Origin: Cryoendolithus antarcticus
Lineage: Eukaryota > Ascomycota > Dothideomycetes > Cladosporiales > Cladosporiaceae
Length of the DNA stretch: 64,000 nt
Assembly (NCBI GenBank): GCA_002077065.1
Contig: NAJO01000020.1
Coordinates: 682,001-746,000, forward strand
Direction of reading: 5' to 3'
Shown here: positions 23,139 through 32,945 of the stretch, one piece after another
Numbering within the stretch: the first letter of the stretch is position 1
Layout: each line of letters begins with the position of its first letter
Notes under the pieces: model-generated
Told to the model about the DNA's origin: nothing
Seen by the model: the letters and a program-made list of their open reading frames with translations, nothing else
Databases searched by the model: none
Program-made: the position numbers and the translations under genes

Positions 23139-23678
23139 TCACAAATGAACGCCGTCTCCCTCTTCATCCTCAGCAAGCTGCGCCTCCACTCTCCGCCTCA
23201 ACTCTTCATCCGTCAACCTCCCACTTCCAGCTCCTGTCCCATTCGTCCTCGCTGCCGTGCTTCCAATGACTCCATTCACCCTCGGCCCAGCACCCCCCCT
23301 CTCAACCCAAATCTGCTCCCCGGCCTCAGTCCCGACTCCACTTCCCACCAGTCCACCTCCTTGCGCTCCAACCCCCTCTATCCCTCCCATCCCCTCATCC
23401 TCCCCGTCATGCCACACCTGCCCCCGTCTCTCCGCCTCCTCCCTGATAAGTCTCACCCTCTCCTGCATCCGTCCAATCACAGCCAGGTTCTCGAACATCG
23501 CCTCTCTACACTCCGCATCCCCCTCCTCAGCAAAAGGCAGCATTTGCGCATTCGAAGAACGTAACTGGGTGATGCTGTTGCGCAGTTCGGCGGCTTTGGA
23601 GTATAATGCGTCGAAGGGGAGTTCGACGAGAGCGGCGGCGAAGCGGAGGGGATCTATGATGGGGGCGGGGGATGCCAT
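23139..23678 (-). CDS. TMA17: TMA17/Adc17-like protein
   Basis: Single exon, 179 residues. Residues 10-90 are a helical segment (FAAALVELPFDALYSKAAEL, RNSITQLRSSNAQMLPFAE, ECREAMFENLAVIGRMQERV), matching the fungal Tma17 pattern of a short N-terminal helix followed by a long antiparallel coiled coil with a conserved RNSI..L..SN core. The remaining half is Gly-rich and ends with a charged helix (LTDEELRRRVEAQL). In yeast, Tma17/Adc17 is a stress-induced chaperone that pairs Rpt ATPases during proteasome base assembly. The C-terminal half extends well beyond yeast Tma17. The assignment is by pattern recall, so moderately sure. Confidence 0.6.
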   Translation of the reverse strand: MASPAPIIDPLRFAAALVELPFDALYSKAAELRNSITQLRSSNAQMLPFAEEGDAECREAMFENLAVIGRMQERVRLIREEAERRGQVWHDGEDEGMGGIEGVGAQGGGLVGSGVGTEAGEQIWVERGGAGPRVNGVIGSTAARTNGTGAGSGRLTDEELRRRVEAQLAEDEEGDGVHL

Positions 23679-23929
23679 GGCTTCGTTAGAGAGCGTGTAT
23701 GGGGAGAACAGCTGAGACTGGGAGGTGATGAGTGGTGTATCTGAAGATGTTTGGAGTGGTTAGTGGCTCGAGGATGCTGATTGGCTGACAAAGATGTCGG
23801 CCACTGAGGGTGCATGAGCGATACAAGCAATCGATTGAGGCATGACATAAGTCGGATCCTCTCGGCAAGGAGCATTGCAAAGTGAGAAGGGACAGCAGAG
23901 AATTGGTAATATAGTCTCATACAGCTACA

Positions 23930-25535
23930 CTACTCATACGCGTTCAAATCAAGCGGCACACTACTCCCCCTTCCAGCTCGATACCGCTTCTGCACCCCCG
24001 TGAACTGTCTAGGCATGGGTAACGACGAATCCGGCTGGAACTTGAACCTCGTGTCTTGCACAGCCATCACATGCCCGCCTCCTCCGTTGCCCAGACTCGC
24101 CTTCCCAGTCGCGCTGCTGTCGCCACGTGGTCGGCCGTTGCTGAGCGTGTACATGGAAGCGTCCATGGGCTGCATTGCTTGCGCTAGAGCGCCCATCGGC
24201 ACCCCCCCAGCTGTCGGTATGCTTGCTGATGAGGCTCGCTGTGTGACTTGTGGTGGTGGCGGTGGCGGGGGAGGCGCGGGGGATGAGCGTTGTGCGGTTG
24301 GAGGTGGCGGAGGTGGAGCTGGAGCTTGTGAAGGTGGTCGTGAAGGGGCGGCGGATGGTGGAGGCGGTGGAGGAGGTGGAGGACCGACTCCAGGTGTTGA
24401 CGGAGCTGTGTACTGTTGTGAGAGTGGTGGAGGTGGAGGAGGTGGAGGCACATTCGCAGGCGACGAAGCTCGGAAGGCGTTTCGGGCCGCAAACTCGGCC
24501 ATTGATGCGTGTCCATTCGTTTGTGCGTGCGGCGTTGGAGGAGGCGGTGGCGCTGGTGTCTCTGGTGGTGCAGTGTTGCGTGCTATGGGTGGAGGTCTTG
24601 GCGCAAGTCCAGAAGGTGGAGGTGGAGGCGGTGCTGGGGGAGCCGATGAATCTGGAGTTCGGGCTCGCGGGGGCGATGGCACGGCTGGAGCAGCAGAAGA
24701 TGGCTTGCGCGAAGTAGGAGGTGGTAGTGGCGGTTTCTTGCCTATTGGTGGTGGAGCTTTGGGCTTCCCAGCTATCGAAGGAGTCGAGTAACTAGCAGCG
24801 GGTGTGGGTCGTAACGCAGCAAGTCGTGATGGCATGGTGGGAGTATCTGCGATCGTGGGAATTGATGGCGCACTGCCCGGAGGCAGTGGAGGTGCGCCTG
24901 GTGGTCTCGGTGCAGCACCATTCGGTCTCGTGGGTGGTAGCCTCGGTACGATCGGGTTTGATGTACTCCGCGAAGCCGTCTCTGGGTCTGAATCGTATGC
25001 GCCTGTCTTAACGCCTCCTGACTTCCGCAACTTCGGCATGCCTCCTGCGAACAGTCCTCCGAGCTGCGGTGCTGGCTCACTACTCGCTGCGACTGGGGAG
25101 GTCTGTCCCTGATCGCTGTTACTTCGCGCTCGAGTTGTTGTGGTCGGTGGTCTAAGCCCAGGCACTGGAGGCGCGCCGCCCGTCGGCGGTGCCGCGTTGC
25201 TTGTAACTTTAGCATCGATGATCGGAGCTGATCTGTCGTTGATCTGTCCAACTTTCTTGAGGCGTGCGCCCTTGGTGATGTCGCCGAGCAGTGCGCCCTG
25301 ATCATGCGTTCAGTAATGAGTCCGTATATCGCTTGCTCCGATGCGCCGAGCACTTACTCTTCCCTTAGCTTCTTGAGCTGGTGGCCTAGCTGGTAGACCT
25401 CCGGGTGGTGGGGGAGGTGGTGGTGGAGGCCCTTCGAGAGGGTTAGCGATGCATCGAACGGAGCCATGTCTACAATATACCTCCGAAGCCTCCTGGCATG
25501 GGCGGTGGCGGCGGGGGTGGAGGTGGAGCTGGCAT
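23930..25535 (-). CDS. VRP1: Verprolin / WIP homologue (WH2, actin-binding)
   Basis: Minus-strand exons are 25481-25535, 25358-25431 and 23930-25297, all in phase; 498 residues. Exon 1 codes only MPAPPPPPP...MPGGFG. The WH2 actin-monomer-binding motif starts at the exon 2/3 junction, residues about 43-65 (GALLGDITKGARLKKVGQIN). The remainder is rich in proline runs of the kind bound by SH3 and profilin (APPPPPPP blocks around 24250-24680), ending in a WASP-binding-like C-terminus (FKFQPDSSLPMPRQFTG, RYRAGRGSSVPLDLN). Verprolin links WASP (Las17) to actin patches and endocytosis. The first acceptor is AAG instead of the common CAG, so exon 2's left edge is slightly less certain. Start codons of this gene and CLF1 are 390 bp apart and divergent. 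Confidence 0.88.
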
Positions 25536-25925
25536 TGTCACCACTATCGAACAGTATGGAAGTGGAAATGCTTGGTGCTGCGGTGCAGTCGCATGTGACG
25601 GGTTCGAACTCCGCCGAAGTCGAGCTCTTAGATATCGCGCCGGTCTGTCTACTGCACTTGCTCTGTCAAAGTCCAGCAATGATTGAGAGGGAATTGTGAA
25701 TGAGGTCGCAAGACCACCAGGTCGTCCTTGGCGTTGGTCGTCAAGGTGTGGCTGAGATCGAATGTGAGGCGCAGCTCTCGGCTTACTTGCCTACCCTACA
25801 CCATTCGCAAAATACACAGAGCATTCACCTTGCGACATCCCCCCCATCGCTCTCCGTGGACCTACACCCACCACATCGCGTAGTGGACTGGCAGTATATG
25901 CGCTTTCGCATCCCGCTCCGCCGCC
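25536..25925. promoter_or_regulatory. Shared divergent upstream region, VRP1 / CLF1
   Basis: 390 bp between divergent ATG codons with no other gene. No specific factor site is claimed. Confidence 0.45.
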
Positions 25926-27977
25926 ATGGAGTCCTCGCGCGGCCCTCCCCGAGTCAAGAACAAGGCCGCCGCTTCCCAGCAGATCTCCGCCGAGCAGCTC
26001 CTCCGCGAGGCTGTCGACAGGCAAGAAGAGGGTGTCAAAGCCCCTACCCAACGCTTCGCCGACCTCGAAGAACTTCATGAGTTCCAAGGGCGCAAGCGGC
26101 GCGAGTTCGAGGACTATGTCCGCCGCAACAGGATCAACATGGGCAATTGGCTCCGATATGCCATGTGGGAACTGGAGCAGAAGGAGTACCGACGGGCTCG
26201 CTCAGTCTTCGAGCGAGCACTGGACTGCGATCCGACCAATGTGCAGCTTTGGGTGCGGTACGTGGAGGCGGAGATGAAGGAGAGGAATATCAATCATGCG
26301 AGGAACGTGCTGGACCGCGCTGTGACGATACAGCCCAGAATTGATAAGCTGTGGTACAAATACGTGTACATGGAGGAGATGCTGGGGCAGATCCCGAACG
26401 TGCGACAGGTATTTGAAAGGTGGATGAGTTGGGAGCCGGATGAGGCTGCATGGTTGGCATACATCAAACTGGAGAAGAGGTATGGGGAGTTCGAGAGGGC
26501 AAGGAACATTTTCGAGCGATTCACGATCGTACATCCGGAAGCACGTAATTGGATCAAGTGGGCAAAGTTCGAGGATGAGAACGGCACCTCTGACCTCGTC
26601 CGCGAAGTCTATGGCATCGCCATCGAGACGCTGGGAGAGGACTTCATGGACGAGAAGCTCTTCATCGCATACGCTCGCTTCGAGTCGAAGCTCAAAGAGT
26701 TCGAGCGAGCCCGTGCAATCTACAAGTACGCTCTCGATCGCATGCCGCGTGCCTCCAGCGCCCTCCTCCACAAGCAATACACGCAATTCGAGAAGCAATA
26801 CGGCGACCAATCAGGCGCGGAAGACGTAGTACTCAGCAAGCGCCGCGTGCTCTACGAGGAGCAAGTCACCGAGAACCCCTCAAACTACGATGCTTGGTTC
26901 GACTACGCTCGCCTCGAGGAGACATCTGCAGATCCCGTTCGAGTCCGAGACGTCTACGAGCGCGCCATAGCCCAGATCCCACCCTCGAGTGAGAAGCGAC
27001 ACTGGAGACGCTACATCTACCTCTGGATCTTCTATGCCATGTACGAAGAACTCACAACCAAAGACATGCACCGCACAGCCTCGATCTACCAAGAATGTCT
27101 AAACCTCATCCCTCACAAATCCTTCACCTTCGCCAAAATATGGATTCTCAAAGCGCAGTTCGAACTACGGCAATCCCAGCTCGACCGCGCACGCAAGACG
27201 ATGGGCACAGCCATTGGTCTGTGTCCGAAGAACAAGCTCTTCCGCGCCTACGTCGAGCTGGAACTCAAGCTCTTTGAGTTCTCCCGCTGCCGCACGCTGT
27301 ACGAGAAATGGATCGAATGGGACCCCTCCAACTCCACCGCCTGGATTAAGTTCGCCGAGCTCGAACGCGGCCTTGAGGACTTCGAGCGCGTGCGCGGCAT
27401 CTTCGAGCTAGCCGTGCAACAGCCTACACTAGACATGCCCGAGCTCGTCTGGAAAGCGTGGATCGATTTCGAAGACGAGGAAGGCGAAGTGGAGAGGTGC
27501 AGAGCTCTGTATGAGCGACTCCTGCAGAAGACCGATCACGTCAAAGTCTGGATCTCCTTCGCGCAATTCGAGCTCAACGTCTCGGACGCCGATGCCGAAG
27601 AACCCGAAGACGAAGAGACCGAGCCGCCCATCTCCGACGCCGCGAAGTCTCGCGCCCGCGCTGTTTTCACCCGTGCTTCCAAGCTGTACAAAGACCGCGA
27701 CCTCACATCTGAGCGTGTCGCACTACTCAACGCCTGGAAGGGCTTCGAAGACGTTCACGGCAGGCCTGAGGACCAGGAAGCGCTGGCGAAGCAGATGCCG
27801 AGACGGATCAAGAAGCGGAGGAAGCTGGACGATGATAGCTTTGAGGAGTACATGGATTATGTGTTTCCGGCTGATGATGAGGGGGCGGCGAAACTGGGTA
27901 AGCTGCTGGCGGCTGCGCAGAAGTTCAAGAGGGAGAAGGAGGAGGCTGCTGCAAGAGAGGCGGCGGCAGCGGATTAG
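25926..27977 (+). CDS. CLF1: Pre-mRNA-splicing factor CLF1 (Crooked neck / SYF3), HAT repeats
   Basis: Single exon, 683 residues, matching the usual fungal length. The N-terminus has [15 protein letters not shown] and [19 protein letters not shown], the signature entry to the Crooked-neck repeats. Around 14-16 HAT (half-a-TPR) repeats follow, each with W..Y...E and ARS.FERAL type cores (for instance [13 protein letters not shown] and [13 protein letters not shown]). The C-terminus is basic then Ala/Glu-rich ([21 protein letters not shown]). Clf1 is a scaffold of the NineTeen Complex (Prp19-associated) in the nucleus, needed for assembly of the catalytic spliceosome. No sign of damage. Confidence 0.96.
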   Translation: MESSRGPPRVKNKAAASQQISAEQLLREAVDRQEEGVKAPTQRFADLEELHEFQGRKRREFEDYVRRNRINMGNWLRYAMWELEQKEYRRARSVFERALDCDPTNVQLWVRYVEAEMKERNINHARNVLDRAVTIQPRIDKLWYKYVYMEEMLGQIPNVRQVFERWMSWEPDEAAWLAYIKLEKRYGEFERARNIFERFTIVHPEARNWIKWAKFEDENGTSDLVREVYGIAIETLGEDFMDEKLFIAYARFESKLKEFERARAIYKYALDRMPRASSALLHKQYTQFEKQYGDQSGAEDVVLSKRRVLYEEQVTENPSNYDAWFDYARLEETSADPVRVRDVYERAIAQIPPSSEKRHWRRYIYLWIFYAMYEELTTKDMHRTASIYQECLNLIPHKSFTFAKIWILKAQFELRQSQLDRARKTMGTAIGLCPKNKLFRAYVELELKLFEFSRCRTLYEKWIEWDPSNSTAWIKFAELERGLEDFERVRGIFELAVQQPTLDMPELVWKAWIDFEDEEGEVERCRALYERLLQKTDHVKVWISFAQFELNVSDADAEEPEDEETEPPISDAAKSRARAVFTRASKLYKDRDLTSERVALLNAWKGFEDVHGRPEDQEALAKQMPRRIKKRRKLDDDSFEEYMDYVFPADDEGAAKLGKLLAAAQKFKREKEEAAAREAAAAD

Positions 27978-28353
27978 TCGGAACTGGCAGGGCGATCGAT
28001 GAACGGTGTCTCATGAGCACGACCAGCAACGGTGTGCAGACAACCCACGAGCTCGACACATCCGGCCTGTATGGGCAGAATGACATCGACAATGTTGCGC
28101 TGACCAAGTTTCGGCGCTAAACCCAATGTGGCTCTCACAAGGCGCCGCGTCTGACAGCGAGATCTTCCATTGACACAGCGAGGGCAAGCAGCACCGCGAT
28201 AGTCTGTGAGAAGTCCAGGTAATACACAAGGTCTAAGTCGTGCCATTGCTTTCACGGTGCCACTCCTCAAGCAAGCCCTGCACTGAAGTCTTCTCTGGAA
28301 TCACCGGATCCTTTTCTGCATTGACAAAAGCCTCCACGTCTTTTCCATTACCG
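27978..28353. other. Intergenic, CLF1 3' end and HD-gene promoter
   Basis: 376 bp between two plus-strand genes. The downstream frame is open from about 28240, but without an ATG before 28354. No other feature is seen. Confidence 0.4.
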
Positions 28354-29119
28354 ATGGCAACGATAGAAGAACAGTACGGCTGGACAGCCCTACCGCACTC
28401 CCTCAATGCTATCATTGCCTCACGACCCAGTACCACGAAGCCGCTCCCTCTGAAAGTCGAAGATATTTCCCTCCCAGACACACCCCTCATCCACGAAGTC
28501 CAAACATACGCTCGCGAGCATCTGCCTAAGCAGACCTATGCGCACAGCATGCGCGTCTATTACTTCGGTGCACAATTGCCCTGCCATCAAAAGACGTTTG
28601 CGCTCAGGACAAACTGACACCTCCGCAGCCTGCGCAATAACCCTCTCCCACTTCCCCTCCTGGACCAACACCCCCGAAACCCTCCTCCTAGTCTGCCTGC
28701 TCCATGACCTCGGCACCACGCCTGCCAACCTCCCCTCCACGCACCTCTCTTTCGAATTCCATGGCGCCTTCCTCTCCCTTAACCTCCTCATGTCCCTCTC
28801 CTCGCACACAGCGCAAGCCGAAAGCATAGCCGAGACCATAATCCGACATCAAGATCTCGGTGAGACGGGCAGCATGACGGAGTTGACGGCTGCCGTACAT
28901 TTCGGGACGCTGCTGGATAATGCTGGGAAGTTCGTGGAGCTGGTCGATAGGGTGACGGTTGAGAGTGTCGTTAAGGCGTGGCCGAGAGAGGGCTGGACGG
29001 GGTGTTTTGCGCATGTGTTGAGGGAGGAGATGGGGAGGAAGCCGTGGTGTAATTCGACCAGGATTGAGGGGTTTGTTGAGTTGGTGCAGGGGAATGGGGT
29101 GATGGCTGAGTTTGACTGA
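28354..29119 (+). CDS. HD-domain protein, cyanamide hydratase-like
   Basis: Exons are 28354-28567 and 28629-29119; the 61-base intron (GTGCAC...CCGCAG) is phase 1. 234 residues. Metal-binding HD-domain residues are present: HSMRVYYF (first His), CLLHDLGTTP (HD pair), SFEFHGA and IIRHQDLG. The combination YGWTALP at the N-terminus, HSMRVYYF and LLHDLGTTP is typical of the fungal cyanamide hydratase-like group. Authentic cyanamide hydratases turn cyanamide into urea; most fungal relatives have untested substrates. Start chosen at the first ATG of the frame (MATIEEQYGW). It converges with the gluconokinase gene, with 116 bp between stops. Confidence 0.83.
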
Positions 29120-29235
29120 TCCGTGTCGAGGAGTGTTGTCGGGATGCTCGGCGCAGCTTCGTGTAAAAAGCCAGGTGGAGCAAGTCGAAGCTCAGGCTTT
29201 CCTTTTAGCGTGTGTCGGCAGGGCCATATGTGTAC

Positions 29236-29937
29236 TCATGCACTTCGGTCCATTACCTTCTTGACCAACCCCTCAGCCAACCCCTTCACCACCTCCGCCT
29301 CACCTCCAGCATCGACAAGCAGCACATCCGTCTCATCACTTCCCGGACTCTCCAAACTCTCCACCTGGCTCTTGACCATATAGTCCTTCATATAATGGTC
29401 CTTCCTGCCCCTCACCCTCTCCATCAACACGACCTCGCTCGCTTTCAGAAAAACGAAATGCACCTTCACGTCCGGATGGCCGTACGATGCAATTCGCAAG
29501 ACATCGCGGTATTTGCGTTTGAGCGCGCTGCAGGTCAAAATGACGCCCGGGGAGGTCTTGAGGGTGGAGAGACAGGCGGTGCGGAGCGTGATGAGCCAGT
29601 CCCAGCGGTCGGTGTCGGTTAGTGGGTGTCCGGCGGCCATTTTGGAGACGTTGTCAGGGGTGTGGTACTGAAAGCCTCAGTCAGCGGGTCCTGGAGCCTG
29701 GCTGCATTAGAGAGGACTTACAGTATCGCCTTCCAGGTAAGGCAGCGAGAAGGTCTGATGAAGGTGCTCTGCTACGGAAGTCTTGCCGCAGCCTGCTGGG
29801 CCCGTGATGACCCAAATGTGTTTTTGCGGGGACTCAGGCGTTGGACCGCCGTTTGTAGGTGGGTTATGGGTAGTCATCGAAGAGGAGGGATTGTTGGGTT
29901 CCGTGGGTGGGGTCGGGGGTAGGGGTTTGTGCTCCAT
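29236..29937 (-). CDS. Gluconokinase (thermoresistant type)
   Basis: Minus-strand exons are 29722-29937 and 29236-29667, with a 54-base phase-0 intron (GTAAGT...TTTCAG); 215 residues. The Walker A loop GPAGCGKTS is at residues 46-54, followed by LEGDTYHTPDNVSKMAAGHPLTD, which is diagnostic of gluconokinases (substrate loop), then SALKRKYRDVLR and the FLKAS...R...HYMK lid region. The enzyme phosphorylates D-gluconate to 6-phosphogluconate, feeding the pentose phosphate pathway. The first ~40 residues are Pro/Thr-rich and unusual; an internal ATG at residue 21 gives a more standard length. Confidence 0.92.
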
Positions 29938-30320
29938 GGTCGATAGTCGTCAGGAAGAAATGAAAGAGAGGCTCGTAGGAAGTGCGCACTCAGTCTTGAA
30001 GAAGAGTTGAGGGTACAGTGCCAGACAAAGGAGAGTTGAATGTACCATGTACTTATCCATTGACCGCAGACCGCCCACTCATGCCGCGGAAGCAGAAGCA
30101 GAAGCCGACCGGGGGCGACGGGAGATGGTCGTACAACATGTAAGCACCCTTCTTTCATCAAGTGCGTCGCCGCTGCTCTGTCGTTGCACCGTTATCTGAC
30201 GCACGGGAGCTGGCTAGTCTCAGGTCGCAGACTGGCTGGGACTATGTATGCATAGGTCGTTGATTGTGGTGAAGAGAGTGACGAAGAGAGGAGTGGATGC
30301 GGGGTGTGAACGAGACGCGG
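29938..30320. other. Intergenic, gluconokinase promoter side
   Basis: 383 bp between two minus-strand genes. No coding features recognised. Confidence 0.4.
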
Positions 30321-31106
30321 TCATCTAGCCGTCAAACGCCGATTCATGTGGTCCCGCGATATGTTCACTGGAAGCAAAGTCGTATGCGATTGGTAGGCCA
30401 CATATACCCTGCAAGGGCAGCGTATAAGGTATATACTTGTACTGAGTCTGATGAGGCTAAGGTCCCTCAACACGCCAGAGCAACAATGCCCACCACCCCT
30501 CCCGCCCCAAGCAACACACCCCCTCACCTCCTCATCCTCCGCCTTTGATGTCCTCTCCGCCGTCTCCTCCTGCGGCCCACTCAGATCCGCAAATTGCCCA
30601 GCCTGTCCCCTCCCGTCCACAGAGTCCAGTGCATTCTGGCCCTTCACGCCTGCTGCCTTAGCCTTCTTAGCACTAGCTTCACTTCGCGACCCGCCCTTCG
30701 CTTTGCTCAGCTCGATGAGTCGGAAGTTCGTGGGTATCATGATCGAGGTCATGGGTCCGAGACCGAAGGCGGATAGGCCGGCGAACATCAACCCGCCAGC
30801 TCTCCCGGCCGGGGTGCCGAGACTGGTGATGCCACGGATTGCGTGGGTCAAGCCTTGGATTGCTGTGAGATGTGCTGGAACGGCGTCGTAGGCGAGGTAG
30901 AGAAATGCTGTTCCTGACCCGAAGGCTAAGGAAGGGAAGAAGTGCGAGCCTCTGCTAAACAGCCAGCGGATCTGAGGGAGACTGCGCGATGCGGGCTGAG
31001 ATTGGAGTTCTGGAATGTCGAAGAGGGAAAGGGCGGCGATTCCTCCTGCGCCGGTGAGAGCCAAAGAGCTGCTTGCGACTGCAATTGCAGTTTTGAGAGA
31101 AGTCAT
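30321..31106 (-). CDS. DUF1772 (anthrone oxygenase-like) membrane protein, C-terminus uncertain
   Basis: The start ATG at 31106 gives MTSLKTAIAVASSSLALTG. Residues 1-140 match the DUF1772 pattern: SLFDIPELQSQPASRSLPQIRWLFSRGS near 30-55, membrane segments around FLYLAYDAVPAHL and GLMFAGLSAFGLGPM, and the strongly conserved MIPTNFRLIEL. DUF1772 contains anthrone oxygenases and many untested relatives. After DEEV the frame continues in low-likelihood sequence to 30321. A +1 frame at 30467-30518 instead encodes VLLGAGGVVGIVALAC and a stop, which looks like the lost family C-terminal membrane helix. So either an indel or an unrecognised splice affects the end. The two candidate ends are 30321 and 30467. 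Confidence 0.7.
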   Translation of the reverse strand: MTSLKTAIAVASSSLALTGAGGIAALSLFDIPELQSQPASRSLPQIRWLFSRGSHFFPSLAFGSGTAFLYLAYDAVPAHLTAIQGLTHAIRGITSLGTPAGRAGGLMFAGLSAFGLGPMTSIMIPTNFRLIELSKAKGGSRSEASAKKAKAAGVKGQNALDSVDGRGQAGQFADLSGPQEETAERTSKAEDEEVRGCVAWGGRGGGHCCSGVLRDLSLIRLSTSIYLIRCPCRVYVAYQSHTTLLPVNISRDHMNRRLTAR

Positions 31107-31433
31107 TGTAGCGAACAATGACAATCCAGATCTGTGGTGATGTGAGCTGCTGAACAGATCTGTCAGGTTCAATTCGAGGTGGCTTGAGTAGCGAGGAATA
31201 CTTCGAGATCGTAGACAGGATATCGGCATGTGGTCGCGGGCGAGATCTTGCAAAACGAATGTGACGTCGCCCAATGTTAGGTTCGTGGTAGACCCGAAAG
31301 CCCGGTCAGAATGCTTGGCTGTTCTCACACGTCCAGTCTCGCAAACAGTGATTGATGCGATGATAGCCAGCATCCGGCCGTCATACCAAAGGGCCCGGAT
31401 CCAACAATGAGAGCAGCTGTGCCTTGAAGGATC
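31107..31433. other. Intergenic, DUF1772 promoter side
   Basis: 327 bp between two minus-strand genes. The DUF1772 frame stays open into this region without an upstream ATG that improves the match. Nothing else is seen. Confidence 0.4.
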
Positions 31434-32699
31434 TCACTCCATGCCCTCCATCAACGCCACACTGTCCAGCACCATCCCTCTCCTTCCAGCCCACTCCCGC
31501 AGCTCTTCCCACTCGACACCCTCTTCGTCGCCTCTCTTCCCAAGATCTTTGAATCCCCAAGCAGCTGCCACACGATCAATGGCCGCCCTCTCCTCCTCCC
31601 TAACCCATCTCTCCCATAGCGGTACACCCTGCGCCCAAGTTACCCTCATCATCTGATCGTTCGCCGTCGTGACAGCCACATAGCCGACCATACTGACGGC
31701 AGAGACGTAAGTCATCATGCCCGCGAAAGCCATGTATGTTGCTTGTTGCGGGTCAAGCATGTGCTGCCATTCTGCGAACTGCTGGGAGAGGGTATAGGCT
31801 GCGACTGGAGCAATCGCGAGTCCAGACGCTGGCACAAGCATTTGTCGGAGCATCTTGGCTTTGCGGAATGTTGGTGTGCAGTACGTCGTTGTGATTATGT
31901 CGATCGCTAAGGGCAGGTCGTGGGATGATATTGCGGCAGTGAGGGCTATGTCTGCAGTAGATTTAGGCACAGCAGCATTGACCTTGCCGGTATTGGGCGT
32001 TGCGAACGAGATTGTATTGCCCGAGACTGATGGGACCGGCTTCGAGGCATACATCTCGAGTACATCCGGGAAGCTCGACGGCTGGTGTAAGAGAGACTGT
32101 ACCTCTATATATGCCTTCAACACTGCCGGCGTGATGAAGACATGCGGATGCCGCACAATCTCTTCCATGGCCTGGCTGGTCAAGCTCAGCAGACTTGACT
32201 TGGTGACAGAAGGCGGTGACTGGCGATTGTTCACGGACCCCAGTAGAGCAGAGGTAGCTGTTGCATTGGGCGCGGGCGTAGCGACAGATGCATTGATCGA
32301 CTTTGCATCCACGAGCCCTCGAGAAATAGCGTCGAGTTGCTCGAAGACGTACAATACGCGTTGCTCTGGTGGTATCGGCTGGTCCGCCGGCTTCAACACA
32401 CTCGCAGCCAGCTCCTGTACCCGTGCATGTGTCGCATTGAGGTCCTTCTGACTTGAATTTGTGCTCGAATGCGTGCTTGATGCCGCGTATCGTCGTGAGG
32501 CACCCAATGTCCTGGCATTGAAGCGGGCATCCCGTGCTCGGAGTTGTCCTTCACGAGGTCCAGCGGAGCTAATGACATGGTGACGGGGAAGCGTAACGGC
32601 GCAGGCCGCCGCTCTTGCCGATGTCGATGGGCGCAATGCGTGGAGGCATTGGCAGGCTCCCCTACTCCTGCTTACGGCCATGATCAGGGTATTGCCCAT
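31434..32699 (-). CDS. Conserved fungal mitochondrial membrane protein of unknown function
   Basis: Single exon; 421 residues from the ATG at 32699 (a second ATG at 32681 is equally plausible). The first ~75 residues are Arg/Ser/Ala-rich without acidic residues until REGQ, fitting a mitochondrial presequence. The middle (VRHPHVFITPAVLKAYIEVQ, then LAIDIITTTYCTPTFRKAKM) is helical. Two probable membrane segments follow (VPASGLAIAPVAAYTL and MAFAGMMTYVSAVSMVGYV). The C-terminus is a conserved-looking ATTANDQMMRVTWAQG...REEERAAIDRVAAAWGFKD...MEGME block. I recognise this layout in other Pezizomycotina but know no name or function. It diverges from HIR1 with 246 bp between starts. Confidence 0.7.
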   Translation of the reverse strand: MGNTLIMAVSRSRGACQCLHALRPSTSARAAACAVTLPRHHVISSAGPREGQLRARDARFNARTLGASRRYAASSTHSSTNSSQKDLNATHARVQELAASVLKPADQPIPPEQRVLYVFEQLDAISRGLVDAKSINASVATPAPNATATSALLGSVNNRQSPPSVTKSSLLSLTSQAMEEIVRHPHVFITPAVLKAYIEVQSLLHQPSSFPDVLEMYASKPVPSVSGNTISFATPNTGKVNAAVPKSTADIALTAAISSHDLPLAIDIITTTYCTPTFRKAKMLRQMLVPASGLAIAPVAAYTLSQQFAEWQHMLDPQQATYMAFAGMMTYVSAVSMVGYVAVTTANDQMMRVTWAQGVPLWERWVREEERAAIDRVAAAWGFKDLGKRGDEEGVEWEELREWAGRRGMVLDSVALMEGME

Positions 32700-32945
32700 A
32701 ATGGTCAACGGGGTGGAGGGGAATGGAGCCCGTCGATCATATCCAGCGGAAGTGAATGCATGAGAGGGCTTGGCACGATCTGATAAGGATCGCGTCCTCC
32801 AGGCGCAACATGGAGCGGCCGTCAACACCCGTCGGCACAAGATTCCAACTCGACCGCTTTGTTTGCTGGATAGAGGAGGAGACGCATCGCTGCAGATGGT
32901 AGTAGATCTGTCATGAACGAGAAGGTGGCATGAGAGACAGCGACA

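Noticed and set aside
24000..24791. Gly-rich 263-codon plus-strand frame
   Set aside because: It is the reverse complement of the verprolin polyproline region; GGN runs are the mirror of CCN runs.
25550..25625. Possible tRNA T-arm (GGGTTCGAACTCC) near the verprolin start
   Set aside because: The conserved C closing the T loop is a T, the stem is imperfect, and no matching acceptor, D or anticodon arms could be folded.
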